Positions 44,748-54,447 of a stretch of 64,000 bases of DNA are shown here, one piece after another. The notes under the pieces are model-generated. The model saw only the letters and a list, made by a program, of their open reading frames with translations, was not told the origin of the DNA and made no database searches. The translations under genes and the position numbers were made by a program. Source of the DNA: Ligustrum vulgare. Taxonomy: Eukaryota > Streptophyta > Magnoliopsida > Lamiales > Oleaceae. The stretch spans positions 29,153,362 to 29,217,361 of the forward strand of contig OY743170.1 of the NCBI GenBank assembly GCA_963555705.1, written 5' to 3'. The stretch's first letter is position 1, and each line of letters begins with the position of its first letter.

Positions 44748-47591
44748 TGTAACACCCCAAGTTCAAGAATCTTAACCTAGGTATGTTAACTTCCATTCAC
44801 ATTAATTGTGGAATTTAAAACGTTTACACGACAAAAATGTTCATTTATCCATTATAAAATTTTACAGAAATTTCGACAGAGTCTCCTCTATAAACTGGAC
44901 ATAGCCAACCTGTAGAGGGACATCAAGACCATTTTACAAATTGTAAGCATCAATCACATCACAATCACATTCACCATCGCCAAAACCAATCCATTCATTT
45001 CCCAAACTCCTCAAGTATAAGATTTTCCAAAACATCATCAAACATTGACAATTGAAATAAAAGGTAATTTAACCTCTAATACGTTCCATACTTAATCAAA
45101 ATAACTTCAACCAAACCATTATCAATAATAATGAATGAAGAAATAAATTTAAATGATAACTCGAATGAATTTAACTTTATTAATTAAGGCGACAACGGGT
45201 ACTGTCGGAGTCAGCCGCCAAGTGTTCTCCTCTGATCATCTAACTTTCATCACCTGAAATATTGGGGAGGGATTGGGGTGAGCTAAAGCTCAGTAAGTAA
45301 ACTGTATGCATGAATGCATGCTTATGACATGAATGCTTTTCGAAATTCCGTGTATGTATCCCCATTTACATTACTTTCCAGAACTTTCAAACCTTTCAAC
45401 TTTCGTTCAACATTTCAAAACTTTCAATTCATTTCCATCGTGAGCTCACTTGATGTAACTTCTAGTCAATCAGCATACAGTGGGCAATTACTTATTTGGA
45501 ACCAGATTAACATGCGCATTTCCACCGCAAAGCGGTTTAACATTCACTTTCCCACCGCAAAGCGGTGTAACATTCACTTTCCCACCGCAAAGCGGTGTAA
45601 CATTACATTCGGGTACGCCGGTCCCCCGCGCCCCATTTCCCACTCGAACCTTTCATGACATAGAAGTACACCCATTCTTTCAAAAACTTGGGATACATAC
45701 TTTTTTGACAAAAATTTGCACTTTGACACATTCCTTTCATGAAAACATTTGACTTTCTCATTTCGGTGCCAATGCATGCTTGATGATGCAATGACATGTA
45801 ACGTGCATGCTTGAACATTCTTCTCAATAACATATGTTTTCCTAAAGTAAATGCAATTCATCAAGGCAAGTAATTTGCACGACAGTCATTTACACATAAC
45901 TTTCACATTTACATTCAACTTCTATGAAAATAGGGGGAAGTTTACTTACTTGACATCCTTAGTATTTACCGTTATCTGAATTTGCAAGTGGAGGAGCTTC
46001 GACTGCACGTGTCGTCAATGTACCAAAATCCTAGTTGTACCCATTCATTTAATAAAATATACTTTCAGTTCAATTTGATCTATTCATCATTCCTTTAAAC
46101 AAGTTAAAACAATAAATCTTCTTCGAAAATAAGGGATAAATTCCAATCCACGTTAGAAACTCTCATTTTTAAATTCAAACTCGAACTCAAAGTTACATAA
46201 TTTAACCTAACGTCATAAAATCCACTCCCATAAAGTCCCAACAATTTCACAAATCTTAAAAACCAACATGTATCCAAACTTCACCCAAACAGTTAACTAA
46301 ACTACAATTTTCATAAATCTCAAAAATCAGAAATTTATATATATATATATATATATACATACTTTAAAGCAAGTCAGAAATTTATTCACGTTAATACCAC
46401 TTTCCCAAATTCTAAAATTCTCAATTTAACCCTTCACTAAACTAGAAGAAAATCAATTAAACAAATCGATTTAATAATTTTCGAATCCTATCACATATAA
46501 ATACTAAATACCTAAATTTAAAAACTGAAATCAATCAATTAAATTTCGAAATCATACTTAGTCCGAATTTGAAAAATTACTGTGGTAATTACACACACAC
46601 ACACATATATATATATATACACACACACACATCAATACACACATACATAAGCATTACCAAATCCCCAAATTAGCAATTATAATTCGAAATCTAACCAAAC
46701 TTAAAATCTGAAAATATGAAAAAGATTATTATTATAACTCAAACTTTAACCAAACAGTCTCCTAAGCTACCAATTTCATAAATTAGGTTTACAACACAAT
46801 CTATACATACATTTATATAAACATTATTCAAATATCAAAATTAACCCTTAAAAATCGAAATCTACATATTTTGAAATCTGAAAATTTGAAAATCTCAGCC
46901 TATATACAATACACTCAACATATACACACATCAATACGCATATATGTGTGTGTGCGAGTGCGTGTGTAGTGCGTGTGCGTGTTTGGCGTGCGCTGTGTGT
47001 GTGTTTTGTGTCGGGTGTGTGCGCTGCCGGGGAAGGAACGAGGGAAGGGGAGGGTTACCGGTGGTGGGCGACAGTGAGCTGAGTGAGGTCGAGAGAGGAG
47101 AGAGCCGAGAGACGGAGAGATACGGAGAGAGCCGAGAGCTCTGTGAGAGCGACCGAGAGAGAGAGAGAGAGAGAGAGCGTGAGGTGTGCGAAGAGAGAGA
47201 GACCGAGTTGTGCGGTTTATAAAATTAGGTCTAGTTTTAAATTTTGTCACTTTGCAATTTGGTCCCTCTACTTTCAAAACGGGTAATTTAAGTGTAAATC
47301 CTTCACAAGTTTAACAAAGTGCCCTATTTACGAAATAATGCAATCTAGGCAAATTACAAATTGATAAAAATAGAAATTTGGTAAGTAACAATTCGAATAA
47401 ACAATTAAGCATAAAATTATATGAAAAGATTTAAAAAATTTCTAGTTGGTAGATTGATCGAGACGGCGTCCAAGTCCTTCCACTGCAAAATGATTCAACT
47501 TATTATCAATAATAATTGTCAAATACATTATTCATCATAAAAAATTTAGGTGGTATTCAAGAAAGCACGCAAGACGAAAAGTGGTATTACA
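44748..47591 (-). mobile_element. Solo LTR of the T1 (Tekay-like) family
   Basis: 2844 bp, TGTAACACCCC...GGTATTACA on +, flanked by ATTCC (44743-44747 and 47592-47596). On - it begins TGTAATACC and ends GGGGTGTTACA, as does 7599-10102. Three hairpins ACCGCAAAGCGGT at 45524, 45554 and 45584 repeat every 30 bp. A (TA)n/(CA)n stretch and a GA-rich stretch (47080-47200) give spurious ORFs. No internal domain remains, so it formed by recombination between the two LTRs of a full element. Confidence 0.93.
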
Positions 47592-47790
47592 ATTCCTTTT
47601 ACGGCCGTAATTGAGTTTCTGCATATTTCCTTAAATTGGAGTTACGGCCGTAACATTTTGATTTACGGCCGTAACTTTTCCTTTACGGCCGTAAAGTTGT
47701 TTCTGCTTATTTTCAACTTGCTTCACGACACTTTCACGGCCGTAACCTTATTTTCTTACGGCCGTAACACCTTTTCTTGCGGTCGTAAAT
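47592..47790 (-). repeat. ACGGCCGT palindrome array in the TR-GAG 3' LTR
   Basis: Cores at 47601, 47644, 47664, 47684, 47736, 47758 and 47779 (degenerate); neighbours within groups are 20-22 bp apart. The first member of the leading pair is at 44732, on the other side of the solo LTR. Confidence 0.9.
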
Positions 47791-47977
47791 ATATTTGCAC
47801 CTAAGTCCCCAAACTTCGATTTTGAGAGCATTTTGGTCCTTTTTCCTTCTTTTCTCTTCCTTTGTGATCCTATACAATATAAAACATAAAATGCATTAAT
47901 AATACTTAGATAGAATCACATTATGGCATATTCAAGGATAGAAGTGTATAAAATAAACGTTAATATAACACTTATCA

Positions 47978-48391
47978 AATCCCCCCACACTTGAACCATT
48001 GTTCGTCCTCGAACAAAGATTTGCAAGGATAAGAATAGGATTCAAACAATAGGTTCCAATTTAGAGACTTGAGGTTGCAACCCACTTTCCCTTAACAAAT
48101 ATGTTCCATTGCATGATCGGATTGTGTTAGTGTGTGCTAGAGATGCAACGCCTTTTATTTCCCATCCCAATCATGGCTCGTTTCCTTTCACCTCTCGTGT
48201 TTGCTCACATCCCAACCATGTATGAGTGACTACGAGGAGAATAATTTCGCCCAATTCTAGCGGAGATCAGTTGCGTAAACTGAGCTGTTCATGACATAAA
48301 TACAGTCAACACAGGACCCCCGACCACATTCATAGCACCAACCCTAGACCAAGCAATTCAAACCACTCATAAGTAAATGTAATGGGAGTTA
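47978..48391 (-). other. Polypurine tract and 3' untranslated tail of TR-GAG element
   Basis: GTGTGGGGGGATT on - (47978-47990) abuts the 3' LTR. GTTCGAGGACGAAC on - follows near 48003-48016. No gene is seen. Confidence 0.75.
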
Positions 48392-48396
48392 ACACC

Positions 48397-49788
48397 TGAC
48401 GACGGTCCGCAAGTGCACGGGTCGCGCAAGTAATAAAGTGGATTTTAAGTCCGAATATCGTTCCCACAGAGATTGTTTTAAATCTTATTTTAGACTACTA
48501 CCTTAACCGGAACTAGAGAAATTGTTTGAATTTGAGATTTTTGAATTAAAATTAAACTAGAAAGAACGAGGAAACTTGATTTAGAGAAAATATGAGAAAA
48601 ACATGCTAGAATTGATAATCCACATTTATTCCATTAATTACGCATTAAATTAAACATCTAACAATAATTCACGAGGTTTTGAAAATCCATATTCCTAATA
48701 TTGTCAAGACTCCCTTTCGGACAAGAATCAACACCTATTTCTATACACAATCCGACTATATTTCTATGACGAATCTAAATGTATAGAAAAGCATTAAAAG
48801 TTTTGTGAATACTATAGCAGATAACACAAAGCATAGGGGTATATTTCTATCCCCTATCGAACTTTGTGGCAATTGAGACAAGTCTAATGAAATCTCAATC
48901 TTTCGAACTTAAGAAATCACAACCTAAAATCATACAACTAGTGATCAAGTAATTGCATGATAAAAATAGTATATATCAATTGCTCAAACCCATGAACTAT
49001 GAAATTAAATGATAATCAATACATAAAATCCGAAAATAAATGCTTCATCACAATTCTAACATTCAAAATCTAGCCTAGATACATAATTGAATATAAATCA
49101 CAAAAGGAATGGATAGATGTCACCCTATTCATGCCCTTGATCGTCGTTCTTCAATTGTGTTCTTGGCGTGGCATGGATCCCTCGGCACTTCGACAGCGTT
49201 TTGGCCTCTCTTCAATGAATTGGGGACCTGGGAACCCTTAATTTCGTGCCTTAGGTCTGGTATATATAGATGCTCATGAGAATTAGGTTAATTATGGAGA
49301 AAACTGCTGAATTCCGCGTAAAAAGCCCAGCTGAGGCCCAGTCGGGACTACCGTGCAGGTAAACTTCAGTCGCCGAATTTTTTGACCGTGCGACCGCACG
49401 CCTTTTTCAACCGTGCGGCCGCACGATTTTAATTCCGGCTGCAATTTTTATCTTTTAAATTCTGCAACTTGGTCCCTGTCTTTTAATTGCACAGCAAGTC
49501 CTCCAACTTCTGATTGTTGCAATTTAACCCCTGAACTTCTTATTTCTTCCAAATTCGATTTTTTCTTCAAATTAACCATTTGATTGACTGCATCAATTCT
49601 TGATTTGCTCACTTTGACACTTTGTACATCTAATTGCTCAATTTTCGCTTCAATTCCTTTATTTTCTCGACTTTGGGATTATTTCTGAAATGTAAACAAA
49701 TAACACAAAATAAATAGCGAATATTCTAAAACAAACATATAAAATCCTACTTTTAGGATAGAAATAAGTGTATAAAATACACTTATCA
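48397..49788 (-). mobile_element. Athila solo LTR
   Basis: 1392 bp between ACACC repeats (48392-48396 and 49789-49793). TGACGACGG...ACACTTATCA on +. It is homologous to the LTRs of Athila-A and to 57650-59260. Two GCGGCCGC-type palindromes (49390 and 49415) are 25 bp apart, inside GTGCGGCCGCAC-like 12-mers. No coding sequence. Confidence 0.92.
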
Positions 49789-49793
49789 ACACC

Positions 49794-51256
49794 CTCACAA
49801 GATATTTCTCTCTTTGCACAAAGTGTATAAGGGGTTGAATTTTCGCTCAGCTCTCTGCATGGATAAGTCAGTACCACAGATTGCCTAACTGTCGTAACAG
49901 GAGCCAACAATAACACAAGTGCAAAGCGAAGGTCTTTATTTGGTTATAACGGGGCTTCGGGTCAGGTAGGATAAAAGGATATATTTAGGCTAAGTCGAGA
50001 AGGAATTTCGCAAACTAAGTCAATTCAAAATAACATTACTTCCTTCTCCCTTAATATGATCTTCATTGTTTCCCACTACCCAACTTTATTTACACTTGAA
50101 TCTCGTTCTTGCTTTTCTTTTCTCTTTTTTTTCACAAGTTGAGTGTTTGATATCCTCAACTACTAATTTTCATGACTAACTTCTTTTTCATTGCTTTTTC
50201 TCTTTTTTTTTTTTCAAATAAAGAATTCAACTTTTTCTTAATCACAAGATAGAATTTCAATCTCCTGAATTCAGTCCATTACACAACCATTGCCCAACAC
50301 AAGATAATCATCTCAACTTCTTAGACTTAGACCATAGCACAATCCTCAATCAACAAAAGCTTGCGAATCCCTTCTCTTATGGGTTCAAAACAGAGACAAT
50401 GCGAAAGAAAGGGTATTCGTGGCTTGTATCGTGGCATCAAAGATTCAAAGAAAGGCTAAGGCTCAAACGGGCTTCTAATGGTCCATGTAGCAAGGTAGGC
50501 TCTTTTAGCAAGTCAAATTTGGTTTAACCTATTGCCTTTACTATAATTTGCACTTGAATCAAGAAGCTACAACGGTATGCACAAGAAAGCACATCCAAAC
50601 ATAACCCAACCATGCAGGACACACATCAAAGAATTACGAGCTCATAAATATTAAAAACAGCTCTTAGGCTCAAAAGCTCACAAATTATGGTTTTCGTGTG
50701 TCTCTCCCATCCAATTATGAGTTATAGGTCATTGCTTGATCTTCATCCAATCTAAGTCCATTGGTCGAGGGTAACGGTTAAAAGCATTCAAACCATTACT
50801 ACTCACAAAGGTATAATAATTTGGGACATTCAAGGTTATATATGAAAGGGTAATCTGTCTATTGTAGGTTGGGTTGATTAGGTTGTAGATATTTTACAAT
50901 TTTTTTTTTTTTTTACTTTTCATTTTCAACCTATTTGTGAGGCTTTGGACGAGATGATCTCTATGTGCTCAATTTATATCCAATTATGCAATGATTCTTC
51001 AAAAAATTGCACCAAAAGTGGGCTGCTTCCTATCAAAGTGCCTAAGTGCATAGATATGTGACACAAGTAGAGAACAAAGCTAAAAAGGATGCTGGCTCAA
51101 AATGAATTATAACGATTCGATTACAGAAAGAGAATAAAAAAAAAACAATAAGCTTATAGTCAATTCAATTCCCCCCCCCCCCACACTTAGACAATACAAT
51201 GTCCTCATTGAAAAGTAAAACAATAAAGGGGAAAAAGAAAAGAAAACTCCCTCGGA
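49794..51256 (-). other. 3' untranslated region of TR-GAG element
   Basis: AT-rich with T runs near 50205 and 50901. No ORF is supported. At 51169-51186 a C-rich run (12 C) followed by ACACTTAGACA is, on -, a second purine tract TGTGGGGGGGGGG, preceded by CAATGAGGACATTGTATTG. Confidence 0.6.
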
Positions 51257-51442
51257 CTAATGTGGCGGTTTATCGTTCCGGGGTTTCTGCAGTTGTCGAA
51301 TCTCCTCCCGAAGGGCTCTCTGCTCTTCCAGCATGAGTTGCTGATCTTCCAGCATACCATTCAGCTGAGGCTGGAAGGCCTGCATCAGTTCCAGCATCGT
51401 AAATTCTTGCGAAGAAGAAAATGGAATTGATATGTGATACAA
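51257..51442 (-). CDS. Small Gln/Leu-rich coiled-coil ORF (61 aa)
   Basis: 61 residues ending just before the GTGTGGGG tract. The middle (MLELMQAFQPQLNGMLEDQQ followed by LMLEEQRALREEIRQLQK) is a heptad-like coiled coil. Its position, downstream of the palindrome array and the GGGTTGCC box, equals that of the ORF at 10620-11721 in Athila-A, whose C-terminus is also coiled-coil-like. It is probably the trimmed C-terminus of the Athila downstream ORF. Whether it is translated is unknown. Confidence 0.45.
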   Translation of the reverse strand: MYHISIPFSSSQEFTMLELMQAFQPQLNGMLEDQQLMLEEQRALREEIRQLQKPRNDKPPH

Positions 51443-51539
51443 ACGAGAATCCTTGAAATTATGATTGTGGGTTGGAAGAGATTGCGCGAGAAGATGGGAA
51501 ATGATTTGGTTGAAATGGAAGTTGCCTTGTATTTATTTA

Positions 51540-51758
51540 TAATTTTTTTTTTTTTTTTTTTAAAAAAATGAAACCGCCGGGTTTACGGCCGTAAATAGGT
51601 GGATTACGGCCGTAAACAGGCCTCTGAAGATTTTGAAAAAAAAAAATCAATTACGGCCGTAAAGATGTGGCTTACGGCCGTAAGGTGGTTTCTGGATAAA
51701 AATTAAAAAGTGAGATACGGCCGTAAGGTTTTGTCTTACGGCCGTAAGGCTGTCTCTG

Positions 51759-51800
<42 letters not shown>
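51540..51800 (-). repeat. Palindrome array between two T tracts, inside TR-GAG element
   Basis: ACGGCCGT cores at 51585/51606, 51653/51674 and 51717/51738: three pairs, each exactly 21 bp apart. Each pair is followed within 5-10 bp by TCTG. T tracts flank the array (about 51543-51561 and 51761-51800). The array is internal, not in an LTR. Confidence 0.9.
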
Positions 51801-51801
<1 letters not shown>

Positions 51802-51881
51802 AAATGACGAAGTAAACTAGAATTAACCAAAAATGAAAATACGAAAATAAAAAGGTGAGGAGATAAAGAAACTCCCCTCTC

Positions 51882-51896
51882 GGGTTGCCTCCCGAG
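51882..51896 (-). other. Conserved GGGTTGCCTCCC box
   Basis: GGGTTGCCTCCCGAG lies 46 bp downstream (on -) of the gag-protease stop. It is the same box as at 13102-13116. Confidence 0.7.
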
Positions 51897-51942
51897 CAGC
51901 ACCTTTGTTTACTGTCGTTGGCTCGACTGAGTCATTTCTCAT

Positions 51943-54198
51943 TCAACCGGGATTAGGTGGATTCCCAAAGACCAACTTCTTCTTCATATTCTTCATTAGT
52001 GCCTGGAAAATAGGGGGTAGAGATTTTCCATCAGAGACTGGTAATGAGATGGATGAGATTTTACCTGATTTCGGTAACTTTGGACATTTCTTTCCACCAA
52101 TATCGAGAACTTCCTGTACTAAAGAGTCATTCACATTAACAGAATAAACAGGATCATTATCAAAAATTTTCACGGAATCATAAATATTGAATTGAACAAT
52201 TTCATTATCAAATTCCATGGAAAGTGTGCCACTACTAACATCTATCTTAGTTTTAGATGTTTTCAAAAATGGTCTACCTAACAAAATAGGAGTAGAGTTG
52301 GGGCAGTGGTCATCATTCATGTCCAATACATAAAAATCTGCGAGAAATACTAACCCGCCTACTTGCACTAGAATGTCTTCAACTACCCCGTCAGGATAAG
52401 CATTAGAACGATCGGCTAGTTGAATTATAACATTAGTCTCAGTCAGTTTGGCAAGTTTTAATGAAGCATAGGTGGACCTAGGCATTACATTGATAGATGC
52501 ACCTAAGTCTATTAAAGCACGATTTATTTTCTTATTACCTATTTGACTTACGGTAAACATACCTGGATCCTTGCACTTGGGAGGTAATTTTCTTTGAAGA
52601 AGTGCAGATACAGACTCACCCATTCTCACCATCTCATTTCCCACCAGTTTCCGTTTGCTAGTGCATAAATCTTTTAAAAATTTTGCATACTGAGGGACTT
52701 GCTTGATGGCCTCCAATAGCGGGATATTGATTTCAACCTTCCTAAACATTTCTAACATGTCCTTTTCCTTGCTCTCTTTGTTTGTCTTCGCTAACCTGCT
52801 AGGAAAAGGTGGAGGTGTTAGTTTAATATTTAAACGGGAGTCAGTTTTTACCTGAGGGTTTTGCGAAGCGTCGTTCCTCATCCCGACTCCTTCCTTTTCC
52901 GGTGCAGCCGGTTCCAATTGCGGACCCTCAATTTCCTTTCCGCTCCGAAGAGTTATGGCGCTCACATTTTTGGGATTCACCTCGGGCTGTGATGGTAGCT
53001 TCCCTCCAGATTGTGCCTCCAATCTATTAATGGCAATGGCCATTTGGCTCATTTGATTTTCCAGGTTTTGAATGCTTGACTTGGTATCCTGCTGGAATTG
53101 CATCGTGTTAGTTGCCAACATCTTAACCATATCCTCAAGAGACGTACCTGAATTTTGAGGTTTTTGTTGATATTGTCCCTGTGGTTGGAAAGTCCCTTGC
53201 TGCTGGAATTGCCCTTGAGACTTGTTGGAGGGGAAACTCGGGGGCTTGTTATTCCCATAGCTTAGGTTGGGGTGATCCCTCCAGCCAGGGTTATAGGTAT
53301 TGGAGTACGGGTTGTATTGCTGTTTTTGAAATGGAAACCCTTCTGCAGCCTTCACCTGTTCGTCATTCTCCTCTTGCAGCACCGGACATGTATCCGTTGG
53401 ATGTCCAAAGTTTGAACAGATTCCGTATGCCTTGACCTGATTCGAATTCCCTACAGCAAGCTGCTTAACGAGATTGGTTAGTTCATATAATTGACCTTCG
53501 ATATTGGAACGGCTTACCTCGTTCACTCGGCGGACTTGGGAATCTCGGGTTGAATTGAATTGTTGAGTGTTTTCAGCCATATTAGAAATTAAAGCCCGCG
53601 CTTGTTCAAGCGTCTTGTCCATCAGTGCTCCTCCACTTGCGGCATCTATCATGTTTCTATCCATCGGTGCTAAGCCTTCGTAGAAATACTGCACCAGGAG
53701 TTGCTCACTGATCTGATGGTGGGGGCAGCTCGAAATGAGTTTCTTGAAGCGCTCCCAGTACTCATATAATGTCTCGCCATTGCTTTGGCGAACCCCGCAA
53801 ATCTCCTTCCGAATTGTCCCAGCCCTAGATGTAGGGAAGTACTTCTCTAAAAACAACCTCTTCATATCATTCCATGTGGTGACTGATCCAGATGGTAGAC
53901 AGTACAACCAGTCTGTAGCGGCATCCTTTAATGAGAATGGGAAAGCCCTCATCTTGATTTGCTCCTCGGTAATACCCGTGGGTCTCATGCTATCACATAC
54001 CACGTAGAACTCCTTGAGATGTCTATATGGGTCTTCACCGGCATGTCCCCGAAAAGTAGGTAGAAGGTGGATCAACTCGGATTTTAGCTCAAAGGTTCGT
54101 CCTTCCTCCACCGCCGGAAATGTGACGCACAATGGTTGTTGAACGACATCCGGAGTGGCTAGCTGCTTAAGAGTCAAATTGTTATTGTTAGCTGCCAT
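51943..54198 (-). CDS. Athila-type gag-protease polyprotein, intact
   Basis: About 751 codons from ATG 54198 (MAANNNNLTLKQ). An in-frame ATG 39 codons upstream exists, but the Athila-like start is preferred. Residues 45-220 are the retrotransposon gag capsid: RTFELKSELIHLLPTFRG, EDPYRHLKEF, AATDWLYCLPSGSVTTW and LVQYFYEGL. Near residue 260 the zinc knuckle CX2CX4HX4C is one Cys short (Y-G-I-C-S-N-F-G-H-P-T-D-T-C). Gln/Asn/Pro-rich linkers follow (about 290-370). A protease-type fold ends the protein: ALIDLGASINVMPRSTY with D-L-G, and ILLGRPFLKTSKTKID. RT and integrase do not follow; a stop at 51943 closes the frame. It would assemble particles in the cytoplasm and rely on pol in trans. No frameshift is seen. 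Confidence 0.85.
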   Translation of the reverse strand: MAANNNNLTLKQLATPDVVQQPLCVTFPAVEEGRTFELKSELIHLLPTFRGHAGEDPYRHLKEFYVVCDSMRPTGITEEQIKMRAFPFSLKDAATDWLYCLPSGSVTTWNDMKRLFLEKYFPTSRAGTIRKEICGVRQSNGETLYEYWERFKKLISSCPHHQISEQLLVQYFYEGLAPMDRNMIDAASGGALMDKTLEQARALISNMAENTQQFNSTRDSQVRRVNEVSRSNIEGQLYELTNLVKQLAVGNSNQVKAYGICSNFGHPTDTCPVLQEENDEQVKAAEGFPFQKQQYNPYSNTYNPGWRDHPNLSYGNNKPPSFPSNKSQGQFQQQGTFQPQGQYQQKPQNSGTSLEDMVKMLATNTMQFQQDTKSSIQNLENQMSQMAIAINRLEAQSGGKLPSQPEVNPKNVSAITLRSGKEIEGPQLEPAAPEKEGVGMRNDASQNPQVKTDSRLNIKLTPPPFPSRLAKTNKESKEKDMLEMFRKVEINIPLLEAIKQVPQYAKFLKDLCTSKRKLVGNEMVRMGESVSALLQRKLPPKCKDPGMFTVSQIGNKKINRALIDLGASINVMPRSTYASLKLAKLTETNVIIQLADRSNAYPDGVVEDILVQVGGLVFLADFYVLDMNDDHCPNSTPILLGRPFLKTSKTKIDVSSGTLSMEFDNEIVQFNIYDSVKIFDNDPVYSVNVNDSLVQEVLDIGGKKCPKLPKSGKISSISLPVSDGKSLPPIFQALMKNMKKKLVFGNPPNPG

Positions 54199-54422
54199 TG
54201 TTTGTTGTGCTGCTCTCTTTCGCTGTCGAAAAAGTCCTCTCAATTTCTGGGTCAAAATCAAAAAATTCACAATTAGTTGATCGAGTTTTAAGCATATAAG
54301 CAAAGGAGCACACAAAAAAAAATATTTTTTTTTTATTTTATTTTTTATATAAATAAAGTGAAAATAAAATAAATGCAGAAAAATAAAATTCTAATCCATT
54401 AAACACTAAATTGGTTAACCGT

Positions 54423-54440
54423 TCCCCGGCAACGGCGCCA
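54423..54440 (-). other. Primer-binding site, tRNA-Asp type
   Basis: TCCCCGGCAACGGCGCCA on + is the expected 3' end of plant tRNA-Asp, 7 bp inside the 5' LTR. Confidence 0.93.
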
Positions 54441-54447
54441 AAAAATT

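Larger units (their letters stand above)
43711..47977 (-). repeat. 3' LTR of TR-GAG element, split by a solo LTR
   Basis: Starts TGATGCGTGTCGC and ends AACACTTATCA on +. The T1-family solo LTR 44748-47591 and its TSD lie between the first and second palindromes of the ACGGCCGT array (cores 44732 and 47601). Confidence 0.93.

Noticed and set aside
45524..45596. 30-bp period repeats resembling CRISPR repeats
   Set aside because: Spacers are near-identical (CATTCACTTTCCC), so it is a tandem repeat within an LTR.
45314..45864. Overlapping open frames of 76-114 residues
   Set aside because: They cover hairpin repeats in the solo LTR on both strands and have no recognisable domain.
46915..47286. 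Arg/Ser/Glu-rich open frames on both strands
   Set aside because: They come from CA and GA simple repeats in the leader part of a solo LTR.
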